From positions 1 to 15,569 of the forward strand of contig DASTCC010000049.1 in assembly GCA_035711465.1 (NCBI GenBank): a stretch of 15,569 nucleotides of DNA, in the 5' to 3' direction. Positions 1 to 6,655 of the stretch are shown here, piece after piece. This DNA comes from DASTCC01 sp035711465 (GTDB lineage Bacteria; Acidobacteriota; Vicinamibacteria; Vicinamibacterales; SCN-69-37). A model generated the notes under the pieces. That model saw only the letters and a list, made by a program, of their open reading frames with translations. It did not search any database and was not told the DNA's origin. Both the position numbers and the translations under genes were made by a program. Numbering within the stretch: position 1 is the stretch's first letter; each line of letters begins with the position of its first letter.

Positions 1-2067
1 TACGTCGGGCCGCTGCGCTTCGTCGCCGACGGGTTCGTGCGGCTGCTGCAGGTCATGGTGCTGCCCTACGTCACGCTGTCGATCGTCTCGAGCCTCGGGG
101 CGTTGACGATCGCACAGGCGAAGCAGCTCGGCGTCCGTGTCGGCGCGGTGCTGCTGGGGATCTGGGCGGTGGCGTTCACGTTCACCTGTCTGATGCCCGC
201 CGCCTATCCCGCGGCGGAGACCGCGTCGTTCTTCAGCACCACCCTGGTCACGCCGCCGCCGCCCTTCGATTTCGTCGGCCTCTACATTCCCTCGAATCCG
301 TTCAACGCGCTGGCCAACAACATCGTGCCGGCGGTGGTGCTGTTCTCGATCATGCTGGGCCTGGCGCTGATCGGCGTGGAGCGCAAACAGGCGCTGCTCG
401 ACGTGCTCGCGGTCGCCAGCGCCGCGGTCGCGCGCGCCACCCGGGCGGTGACGAAGCTCACGCCGTACGGGCTCTTCGCGATCGCGGCGGTCGCCGCGGG
501 CACGCTGACGATCGATCAGCTGCAGCGGATTCAGGTCTACCTGATCACGTACGCCGCCGTGGCGCTGCTGCTGTCGCTCTGGGTGCTGCCCGGACTGATC
601 ATGGCGCTGACCGGCATCCGTATCCGCGATCTGTTCGCGCGCACGCTCGATTCGCTGCTCGTCGCCTTCGTCGCCGGCGACCTGTTCATCGTGCTGCCGG
701 GCCTCATCGAGGCGTGCAAGTCGCTGCTCCAGGCCCAGCCCGGCGTCAGCGCCGGGACGAGCGCGCTGCCCGACGTCATCGTGCCGGCGGGCTTCAACTT
801 TCCGCACGCGGGCAAGCTGCTGTCGCTGAGCTTCATCCCGTTCGCCGGCTGGTTCGCGGGATCGCCGCTGCCGCTCGCCGACTACCCCCAGCTCGCGGCC
901 GCAGGGCTGCTCACGTTCTTCGGCAGCCTCAACAGCGCCGTGCCGTTTCTCCTCGATCTGTTCCGTCTGCCGTCGGACACGTTCCAACTGTTCCTCGCCA
1001 CCGGCGTCCTCAATGCGCGCTTCGGCACGCTCGCGGCGGCGGTGCATACGATGACGCTGGCGATTCTCGGCAGCCTCGCGCTCGCGGGCCGATTGCGGTG
1101 GCAGGTGCGGCCGCTCGTCCGGTATGCCGTCACCACGCTGATCGCGACGGTCGTCATCCTTGGCGGGCTGCGCGTGCTGTTCGCTACGGCTCTCCATCGC
1201 GAGTTCGAGGGCGCCGACATCGTCTACAGCATGGAGCCGCGCTTCGGCGGCGCCGCGGCGGCGATCGAGCCGGCCGACGCCGTCGTCCCGTCCGCGAGCG
1301 GCGGCGATCTGCTGTCGGCGATTCGACAACGCGGCGTACTGCGCGTCGGCGTGATCCGCGACCGGATGCCCTACGCCTTCGAAACCCGCGACGGCCGCCT
1401 CATCGGCTACGACATCGAGATGGCACAGACCCTGGCGAAGGACCTCGGCGTCGAGGCGAGGTTCTTCGCCGCCGACCGCGCCACGCTGGGCGATCTGATC
1501 CCCAGCGGCGCCGTCGACATCGGCATGTCGGGCCTGCCGGTCACGCCTGATGACGCCGCGCGACTGCGCTTCTCGACGCCCTACATCGACGAGACTTTTT
1601 CCTTCGTCGTCCGCGATCACCTGCGCGACCGCTTCCGGACCTGGGACGACGTCGCGGCGCTCGGCCCGGCGCCGATCGGGATGCCCGATTCGCCCTACTA
1701 CCGCGCCGCGCTCCAGGCGCGCGCGCCGAATCTGCGGATCGTCACCATTCCGCGCCTCGACGACATGTTCACGCGCGACGACGTCCTCGGCTACGTGCTG
1801 CCGGCCGAGAGCGGATCGGTGATGACGCTTCTCCACCCTGAATTCAGCGTCGTCGTGCCGGAGCCGGACGCGATCAAGATACCGATCGCCTACGCGCTGT
1901 CGTCGAGCGACGAGCGCTGGGCGGCCTTCGTGAACACCTGGCTCGATCTCAAGCGCCGCGACGGCACGCTCGACGCGCTCTATCGGCACTGGATTCTGGG
2001 CCAGCGCGCCGGCGCCGCCGGCCGACGCTGGTCGGTGATTCGCAACGTGCTGCACTGGGTCGAGTGA
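1..2067 (+). CDS. SLC1/DAACS-like transporter domain fused to a family 3 solute-binding domain (5' end outside window)
   Basis: The frame is open to base 1, so the true start lies upstream; an internal GTG at 37 is used only for numbering. Residues 1-355 match the dicarboxylate/glutamate:cation symporter fold: a segment with IPSNPFNALANN (84-95), repeated hydrophobic helices, and hairpin and TM7/TM8-like regions (205-350). Basic residues (351-362) precede one extra hydrophobic helix (363-385). Residues 423-655 form an SBP_bac_3 domain, with RGVLRVGVI (432-440), the GYDIEMAQ segment (457-464) and the VDIGMSGL segment (493-500). The topology works: SLC1 proteins end in the cytoplasm, and the added helix would place the binding domain outside. 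The family's key motifs are altered: the TM7 NMDGT motif reads roughly NFPHAGK, and the TM8 Asp/Arg/Asn positions appear replaced. The role could be amino- or dicarboxylic-acid uptake with a tethered receptor, or sensing without transport. The fusion is seen directly; substrate and activity are unknown. Confidence 0.85.
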   Translation, partial: YVGPLRFVADGFVRLLQVMVLPYVTLSIVSSLGALTIAQAKQLGVRVGAVLLGIWAVAFTFTCLMPAAYPAAETASFFSTTLVTPPPPFDFVGLYIPSNPFNALANNIVPAVVLFSIMLGLALIGVERKQALLDVLAVASAAVARATRAVTKLTPYGLFAIAAVAAGTLTIDQLQRIQVYLITYAAVALLLSLWVLPGLIMALTGIRIRDLFARTLDSLLVAFVAGDLFIVLPGLIEACKSLLQAQPGVSAGTSALPDVIVPAGFNFPHAGKLLSLSFIPFAGWFAGSPLPLADYPQLAAAGLLTFFGSLNSAVPFLLDLFRLPSDTFQLFLATGVLNARFGTLAAAVHTMTLAILGSLALAGRLRWQVRPLVRYAVTTLIATVVILGGLRVLFATALHREFEGADIVYSMEPRFGGAAAAIEPADAVVPSASGGDLLSAIRQRGVLRVGVIRDRMPYAFETRDGRLIGYDIEMAQTLAKDLGVEARFFAADRATLGDLIPSGAVDIGMSGLPVTPDDAARLRFSTPYIDETFSFVVRDHLRDRFRTWDDVAALGPAPIGMPDSPYYRAALQARAPNLRIVTIPRLDDMFTRDDVLGYVLPAESGSVMTLLHPEFSVVVPEPDAIKIPIAYALSSSDERWAAFVNTWLDLKRRDGTLDALYRHWILGQRAGAAGRRWSVIRNVLHWVE

Positions 2068-2092
2068 GCGCCCGGCCGACGGCGCCAGGCGA

Positions 2093-2347
2093 TGCGCAGA
2101 TGCCCATCGCCGCCGGCGGCGGCCAGGTAGCCGAACGTGTCGACGACCGCGGAGGCGTCGTCTTCGGCGACGAGCACCGTCATCTCCTCGAGCCGCCGCC
2201 GTGCGGTCTCGTGATCGAGGACGGTGTCGTCGAAGCCCGCGGGCGAATAGCTGGCGCGAAACCGCTCGAAGCGGCGGTGAGACAGGCGACGATCGCCGGT
2301 ATGTCCAAGGCGGTCGCCGTCCTGATCCGGATCCGAATTCGCGGCAC
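2093..2347 (-). pseudogene. Decayed N-terminal remnant of a GNAT acetyltransferase
   Basis: Reading leftward from a GTG at 2347-2345, the frame gives MPRIRIRIRTATALDIPAIV and continues ACLTAA, a typical GNAT beginning (beta strand, then helix after TALDIPAIV). At about 2270-2275 the reading must shift by one base to continue as FERFRASYSPAGFDDTVLDH and then LEEMTVLVAEDDASAVVDTFGYLAAAGGDGHLR. That is the GNAT beta2-beta3-beta4 pattern ending just before the acetyl-CoA loop. After about base 2093 the similarity stops and the strand runs into the antisense of the transporter gene's 3' end. The acetyl-CoA-binding Q/RxxGxG/A loop and the rest are missing. One apparent base deletion plus the truncation make this a relic. 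Family assignment is by pattern recognition, not a search. Confidence 0.6.
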
Positions 2348-2514
2348 GACTCACTGTCGGGGATCGCGACCGGGGTGTCGGGCGGCGGCCGGCAGATGGC
2401 GAGATCGCGCAGGCGCCGGCTGGAGAGATCTGCGTACTCGCTGGCGGAATTGCTGGGTTTTTCGGCAGATCCCGGATCAGGCCCGACGGCACACGCGTTG
2501 CACCATCTGACCAG
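2348..2514. other. Intergenic stretch without a convincing gene
   Basis: This 167-base stretch lies between the GNAT relic and the VTT gene. It contains a 40-codon plus-strand frame from ATG 2396 to TGA 2518, whose stop overlaps the GTG start of the VTT gene (GTGA). The predicted peptide begins MARSRRRRLE and ends in AHALHHLTR; I recognise no family and see no ribosome-binding site. I see no clear promoter or terminator, although the promoter for the downstream three-gene cassette would be expected here. Confidence 0.35.
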
Positions 2515-3213
2515 GTGACGTCCCCGCGCGGCCGCTTCTCACGCGCCTGGGTCCGGCCCGTCGGGGTCGTGCTCCTCTTCATTGCGGTGCCGCTGACCGC
2601 CGCGACGGTCGCGGCGGTGCTGCGTCCGGATCTCGGCTTCGAGGTCACGCACCTCGCGGCCTGGGCCGAGCCGCATCGTCATGCGTGGTACGCGCTGCCC
2701 GCCGTCGTCTTCGTGTTCGTCGCGCTCGGGCTGGTGCTCGTGCCGGTGCTCCTGCTGATTGCGGCCACCGGTCTGGCGTTCGGCCCATGGCTCGGCCCGA
2801 TCTACGCGATGGCCGGCTGTCTGGCGAGCGCGTCGATGGGCTTCCTGATCGGCCGGTGGACGGGCCTGCACCGTGTCGAGCGGCTCGGCGGCGAGAACGT
2901 CGCCCGCCTGCTCGCCGCGCTGGAGCGCAATGGCACGCTCGCGGTGTTCCTGTTCCGCAAGGTGCCGGCGCCGTTCATGCTCACGAACGTCGTCGCCGGC
3001 GCCGCGCGGATCAGATACCGCGATTTCCTGCTCGGCACGCTTCTCGGCATGACCGCCATCGTCATCGCGCTCGCTGGCTTCGGCTATCAGCTCACGCAGG
3101 TCCTGGACGATCCGTCGCCCGAGCGGATGGCGCTCGCGGCGATCGCGATTGCCGTGCCGTTGACGCTCGCCTGGTTGATCAACCGGATGCTCCGTCAGAG
3201 GCGCGAGGCATGA
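2515..3213 (+). CDS. VTT (TVP38/TMEM64, DedA-type) membrane protein
   Basis: This is a 232-residue integral membrane protein of the VTT superfamily, whose characterised members move or scramble lipids or lipid carriers across membranes. After a basic N-terminus comes a helix (about 16-36), then a long hydrophobic block (about 59-115) ending in the FLIGRWTG segment. The family core (about 145-190) has RKVPAPFMLTN, a VAGAARI-type turn and LLGTLLGMTA, and a last helix (about 203-223) precedes a basic tail. The core corresponds to the re-entrant Arg/Pro/Gly-rich part of VTT proteins. The GTG start at 2515 is chosen because the N-terminus looks natural, but no strong ribosome-binding site precedes it. 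Its stop overlaps the next start (ATGA at 3210-3213), so it is probably translated together with the phospholipase D gene, which carries a second VTT domain. Confidence 0.85.
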   Translation: MTSPRGRFSRAWVRPVGVVLLFIAVPLTAATVAAVLRPDLGFEVTHLAAWAEPHRHAWYALPAVVFVFVALGLVLVPVLLLIAATGLAFGPWLGPIYAMAGCLASASMGFLIGRWTGLHRVERLGGENVARLLAALERNGTLAVFLFRKVPAPFMLTNVVAGAARIRYRDFLLGTLLGMTAIVIALAGFGYQLTQVLDDPSPERMALAAIAIAVPLTLAWLINRMLRQRREA

Positions 3214-5408
3214 CCCTCGCATCCGCAGGCGCCACCGCGGCGGAGCGCGCCGCCTCGCGGCGCCGCGACCCGATCGTCGAAGCCGGGCGCAACTGCTGGC
3301 GTGTCGATCGGGCGCAGCGCTTCTACTGCGTGCAGGACGCCGCCGACTACTTCCTGCTCGTTCGTCAGGCGCTGCTCGCGGCGCAGCATTCGGTCTTCAT
3401 CCTCTCCTGGGACATCACCGGCACGATCGACCTCGCGCCCGGCCGCGATCTGAACGACGGCGCGCCGCAGCAGCTCGACGCGCTGATCGCCTTCGTCGCC
3501 AGGCGCCGGCCGTCTCTTCGCATCTTCATCCTCACCTGGGACTACGGGCTGCTCTACACGCTCGAACGCGATCCGTTCTCACGCATCCGGTTCAAGTGGC
3601 GGATGCCGCGCAACGTCAAGTTCGGGTTCGACGACCGTCATCCCTTCGGCGCCAGCCATCACCAGAAGGTGATCGTCGTCGACGATGAGCTGGCATTCTG
3701 CGGCGGCATCGACCTCACCGGTCACCGCTGGGACACCAGCGCGCATCGTCCCGACGAGCCGGAACGCAAGACGCCGCTGGGCAAGGTGTACGGGCCGTAT
3801 CACGAGGTCCAGGCGATGGTAGACGGCGCCGCGGCGGCCAGTTTAGGCATGCTGGCCCGCGACCGGTGGCGCCTGCTGGGCGCGACCCGGCTGCCGCGGC
3901 CGACCAGTCAGCCGTCAGAGCTCTGGCCCTCTTCGGTGCGCCCGGATCTCACCGACGTCGACGTCGCGATCTCACGCACCGTGCCAGGGTCGGAGACCCA
4001 GCCGGCGATTCGCGAATGTGAGGCGCTGTTCTTCGACGCGATCGCCCGCGCCCGGCGATCGATCTTCATCGAGAACCAGTACTTCACCCACGCCGACCTG
4101 GCGCGCGCCCTCGCCGCGCGCCTCGAGGAACGCGACGGTCCCGAGGTCATCGTCGCCGTTCCGCAGGAATGCGACGGCTGGCTGGAGCGGAACACGATCG
4201 CGATCTTCCGCAACGACGCGGTCCGGCTGATGATCGCGGCGGACCGCTACAAACGGTTGCGCGTTGTCTGCCCGATGGCCGCCCCCGGCGTGCCGACCTT
4301 CGTGCACTCGAAGGTGATGATCGTGGACGACGTGTTCGTGCGCATCGGATCGGCGAACTGCGCGCGGCGGTCCATGGGCATGGACACCGAGTGCGATCTC
4401 GCGGTCGAAGGCGAGTCGGACGAGGTGCGCGCCGGCATCGCGCACATCCGCGACCGCCTGCTCGGCGAGCATCTGGCGATGCCGGTCGAGGAGGTCGCGC
4501 CGGCGATCGAACGCGCCGGATCGATCGCGGCGTTGATCGACGCGCGCGCGCACGAGAGCCACACGCTCGTCCGGCTCGAGATGGCCGAGCCGCCGACGGA
4601 AGTGTCGAGCACGGTGCAGACCGTCGTGGATCCGGACGAGCCGATCGGATTCGGCGCCGCCGTCGATAGCCTGGTGCCTCCGGTGGATGCCGTGAGCGAG
4701 CGCGATCCGCTGCGGACGTGGATCCTGCCGATGGCGCTCGTCATCGGCGCGGCCATGGTCGCCTGGCAGTCGACCGGCTCGCTCCTGCCGTCGGAGCTTC
4801 GCACCGTGCGCGAGACCGTGGGCACGCCGATCCGCGACGCAGGCGCGATCGCGACCGGCATCGGACTCTTCGTGATCGGCGGCGTGTCGATGATTCCGAT
4901 CGAGCTCCTGGCGATCCTGTCGGGCGTTGCCTTCGGGGCGCTCAGCGGCTCGGCCGTCGCGTTCTCCGGCGCGCTCGTCGCCGCGGCGATCGCGTACCTG
5001 CTCGGCCGCGTGTTCGGGGCCGCGACGGCCGCGCGCTGGATGAGCCGGCGGTCGTATCGATCCGCCCGCCAGATGGGACGGCAGGGCCTCGCCGGGATGG
5101 TGGTGTTGCGCCTGGCGTCGCTCGCGAGCAACGCATCGGTCGGCATGCTCGCCGGCGCCGGGCGGGTCTCGTTCGGGACGTATCTTCTTGGCACTGCGAT
5201 CGGCCTCGCGCCCGTCACCGTCGTGCTCGCGGGCTTCGGCGCCCTGCTCGGCCGGACGATCGGGCAGCCGTCGATCGCGAACGGACTGGTCACGATTGGC
5301 GCCGGCCTGGCGTTGATCGCGCTTGCCTTCGCCGTGCGGACGCTGCTGCTGATTCGGCAGTTCGCCCCGACGCTGTCCCGGCACCGCGAGCGCGCGGAGT
5401 TCGGCTAG
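3210..5408 (+). CDS. Phospholipase D / cardiolipin synthase-like protein with C-terminal VTT membrane domain
   Basis: The 732-residue product is a two-part protein. Residues 1-460 are a PLD-superfamily enzyme with both HKD motifs: H151-x-K153 with D158, and H366-x-K368 with D373, plus the IENQYF segment at 287-292. Such enzymes transfer phosphatidyl groups through a phospho-histidine intermediate, as in cardiolipin synthases of the ClsB type. Residues about 461-500 form a linker. Residues 501-715 are a VTT domain with a leading helix (501-520), the LLAILSGVAFGALSGS stretch (566-581), the LLGRVFG segment and the VLRLASLASNASVGMLAGAG core (632-651). The ATG at 3210 is chosen because AGAGG (3197-3201) precedes it and it overlaps the upstream stop as ATGA. 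The stop shares one base with the next start (TAGTG). The exact reaction (cardiolipin synthesis, head-group exchange or hydrolysis) cannot be told from sequence. Confidence 0.9.
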   Translation: MTLASAGATAAERAASRRRDPIVEAGRNCWRVDRAQRFYCVQDAADYFLLVRQALLAAQHSVFILSWDITGTIDLAPGRDLNDGAPQQLDALIAFVARRRPSLRIFILTWDYGLLYTLERDPFSRIRFKWRMPRNVKFGFDDRHPFGASHHQKVIVVDDELAFCGGIDLTGHRWDTSAHRPDEPERKTPLGKVYGPYHEVQAMVDGAAAASLGMLARDRWRLLGATRLPRPTSQPSELWPSSVRPDLTDVDVAISRTVPGSETQPAIRECEALFFDAIARARRSIFIENQYFTHADLARALAARLEERDGPEVIVAVPQECDGWLERNTIAIFRNDAVRLMIAADRYKRLRVVCPMAAPGVPTFVHSKVMIVDDVFVRIGSANCARRSMGMDTECDLAVEGESDEVRAGIAHIRDRLLGEHLAMPVEEVAPAIERAGSIAALIDARAHESHTLVRLEMAEPPTEVSSTVQTVVDPDEPIGFGAAVDSLVPPVDAVSERDPLRTWILPMALVIGAAMVAWQSTGSLLPSELRTVRETVGTPIRDAGAIATGIGLFVIGGVSMIPIELLAILSGVAFGALSGSAVAFSGALVAAAIAYLLGRVFGAATAARWMSRRSYRSARQMGRQGLAGMVVLRLASLASNASVGMLAGAGRVSFGTYLLGTAIGLAPVTVVLAGFGALLGRTIGQPSIANGLVTIGAGLALIALAFAVRTLLLIRQFAPTLSRHRERAEFG

Positions 5409-6121
5409 TGCGGGTGCCGGCGTCGCCGATTCGCTTCGCCACCTACAACGTCCATGGCTGTGTCGGCACCGACGGCCGGCACGATCCGGCGCGGGTGTCC
5501 GGCGTGATTGCCGAGCTCGACGCGGACGTCGTTGCGCTGCAGGAATTCACCTACCCCGGCGACGTCGCCGTCGATACCCGCACGCCGGTCGTGTTCACGA
5601 CGCTCGACGCCTACGAGTACGCGCTCGGCCCGACGCGCGAGCACTTCGCGCAGTGGTTCGGCAACGCGCTCCTGACCCGACATCCGATCGTCGACATCCA
5701 GCGCATCGACCTGTCCATGGAACGGCGCGAGCCGCGCGGCGCGCTGGCGGCGACGGTGGACGTCGGCGGCGTGCACGTCCACGTGCTGGCCGCGCATCTC
5801 GGCCTGAAAATCAGCGAACGACGCTTCCAGGTGAGGCAGATCCTCGGCTATCTGGAATCGGTCAGCCACTCCATCGTCGTCGTCCTCGGCGACTTCAACG
5901 ACTGGCTGCCGGGACGATCGGTCGTGCACGTGCTCGACCAGCGCCTCGGCCGCCCGCCCCGGCCGCGCTCGTTCCCCGGCGCCTGCCCGATCATCCCGCT
6001 CGATCGCATCTGGGTGCAGCCGCGCCACATGCTGCGTCGGATCGCCGCTCACGCGACGCCGGCGGCCCGCCGCGCCTCGGACCACCTGCCGGTGGTGGCC
6101 GACATCGGCGCCAACCCGTGA
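5408..6121 (+). CDS. Endonuclease/exonuclease/phosphatase (EEP) family hydrolase
   Basis: The 237-residue product has the metal-dependent EEP fold: RFATYNVHG (9-17, metal/phosphate-binding N14), LQE (44-46, metal-ligand E46), AAHLGL (128-133), GDFNDW (161-166), LDRI (198-201) and the terminal SDHLPV (224-229) with the catalytic Asp-His pair. No signal peptide is evident. EEP members cleave phosphodiesters in nucleic acids, inositol phosphates or phospholipids. Beside a PLD gene the closest comparison is YbhP, encoded next to ClsB in Escherichia coli, so a role in lipid head-group chemistry is more likely than DNA repair; that is inference from context. Start: GTG at 5408 overlaps the PLD stop by one base (TAGTG); a second in-frame GTG at 5414 is also possible. 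Confidence 0.85.
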   Translation: MRVPASPIRFATYNVHGCVGTDGRHDPARVSGVIAELDADVVALQEFTYPGDVAVDTRTPVVFTTLDAYEYALGPTREHFAQWFGNALLTRHPIVDIQRIDLSMERREPRGALAATVDVGGVHVHVLAAHLGLKISERRFQVRQILGYLESVSHSIVVVLGDFNDWLPGRSVVHVLDQRLGRPPRPRSFPGACPIIPLDRIWVQPRHMLRRIAAHATPAARRASDHLPVVADIGANP

Positions 6122-6149
6122 CGCGCGTCGGCCGTCTAACCCGGCGTGA

Positions 6150-6171
6150 CCCTAGCTAGATAGGTATAGGG
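6150..6171. promoter_or_regulatory. Possible PadR operator / promoter
   Basis: In the 66 bases between the EEP stop and padR lies an AT-richer patch, CCTAGCTAGATAGG (6151-6164), with CCTA and TAGG as inverted arms around six bases. An overlapping wider pair, CCCTA (6150-6154) and TAGGG (6167-6171), surrounds it. It sits 17-38 bases before the padR start, and the TAGGTATAG portion could serve as a -10 element. PadR proteins commonly repress their own operon through such dyads, so this is the natural operator candidate. Evidence is symmetry and position only. Confidence 0.35.
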
Positions 6172-6187
6172 TCTCCGGGGGGGCCAG

Positions 6188-6523
6188 ATGCCGCCGCAGA
6201 AGAACGACATCCTCCAGGGCACGCTCGCCCTGCTCGTGCTCAAGACGCTCGACGCGAAGCCGCGCCTGCATGGCTACGCGATCACGAATCACATCCAGCG
6301 CACGTCCGACGACCTGCTGCGGGTCGAGGAGGGATCGCTCTATCCGGCGCTCCACCGCATGGAACAGCTCGGCTGGCTCAAGTCGGAGTGGGGCATGACC
6401 GAACGCAACCGCGAGGCGCGCTTCTACTCGCTCACCGCAAAGGGACGGCGGCAACTCGCCGAGGAACGGGCGAGCTGGCTGCGCCTCACCGAAGGCGTCG
6501 GACGAGTGCTGAACGCAGTCTAG
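6188..6523 (+). CDS. PadR-family transcriptional regulator
   Basis: The 111-residue protein is a short PadR-type winged-helix regulator. It begins with the family pattern DILQGTLALLVLKTL (7-21), then HGYAI (28-32), a recognition-helix region with EEGSLYPALHRME (47-59), and the basic wing around REARFYSLTAKGRRQL (75-90). A final helix (91-110) would provide the dimer interface. A G-rich run (6176-6183) ahead of ATG 6188 may act as ribosome-binding site. The TAG stop is embedded in the first 58-bp repeat unit. PadR genes lie directly upstream of ADOP permeases very often in Acidobacteriota, so it probably represses itself and the permease in response to an unknown ligand. Confidence 0.92.
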   Translation: MPPQKNDILQGTLALLVLKTLDAKPRLHGYAITNHIQRTSDDLLRVEEGSLYPALHRMEQLGWLKSEWGMTERNREARFYSLTAKGRRQLAEERASWLRLTEGVGRVLNAV

Positions 6524-6635
6524 AAAGCCCCGGGGTCTGTCCCGTTTGGCGAAAGCCGGGACTGACCCCGGCACCGGCTAGAAAGCCCCGGGGTCTGTCC
6601 CGTTCGGCGAAAGCCGGGACTGACCCCGGCACCAG
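6520..6635 (+). repeat. Two tandem 58-bp REP-like hairpin units between padR and the permease gene
   Basis: Units at 6520-6577 and 6578-6635 match at 56 of 58 bases; I count two differences, one in the loop side (TTT/TTC) and one near the end (CCGG/CCAG). Each unit contains CCGGGGTC-T-GTCCC, a short GTTT bulge, GGC-GAAA-GCC, then GGGAC-T-GACCCCGG. This folds into a long GC stem with one central T:T mismatch and a GAAA tetraloop. Both units begin CTAGAAAG, and the same octamer occurs a third time at 6636-6643, joined to the permease's ribosome-binding site. The padR TAG stop is part of the first octamer. The form fits REP/BIME elements mobilised by RAYT-type transposases. The hairpins could also act as a terminator or as an mRNA-stabilising structure. 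Confidence 0.85.
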
Positions 6636-6655
6636 CTAGAAAGACAGGAGACGCT

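Noticed and set aside
2064..2510. 148-codon plus-strand frame overlapping the transporter stop as GTGA
   Set aside because: The coding signal in this stretch is on the minus strand (GNAT relic); the plus-strand peptide resembles nothing and is Arg/Gly-rich.
2396..2518. 40-codon plus-strand frame whose stop overlaps the VTT start
   Set aside because: The overlap is suggestive, but there is no ribosome-binding site, no recognisable family and a shadow-like composition.
3972..5384. 470-codon minus-strand open frame opposite the PLD-VTT gene
   Set aside because: The translation is low-complexity Arg/Asp/His/Glu-rich, and the plus strand carries both HKD motifs and a membrane domain.
6520..6643. 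CRISPR-like array
   Set aside because: Units are directly tandem without spacers and each is a single long hairpin, as in REP elements; no cas genes are present.
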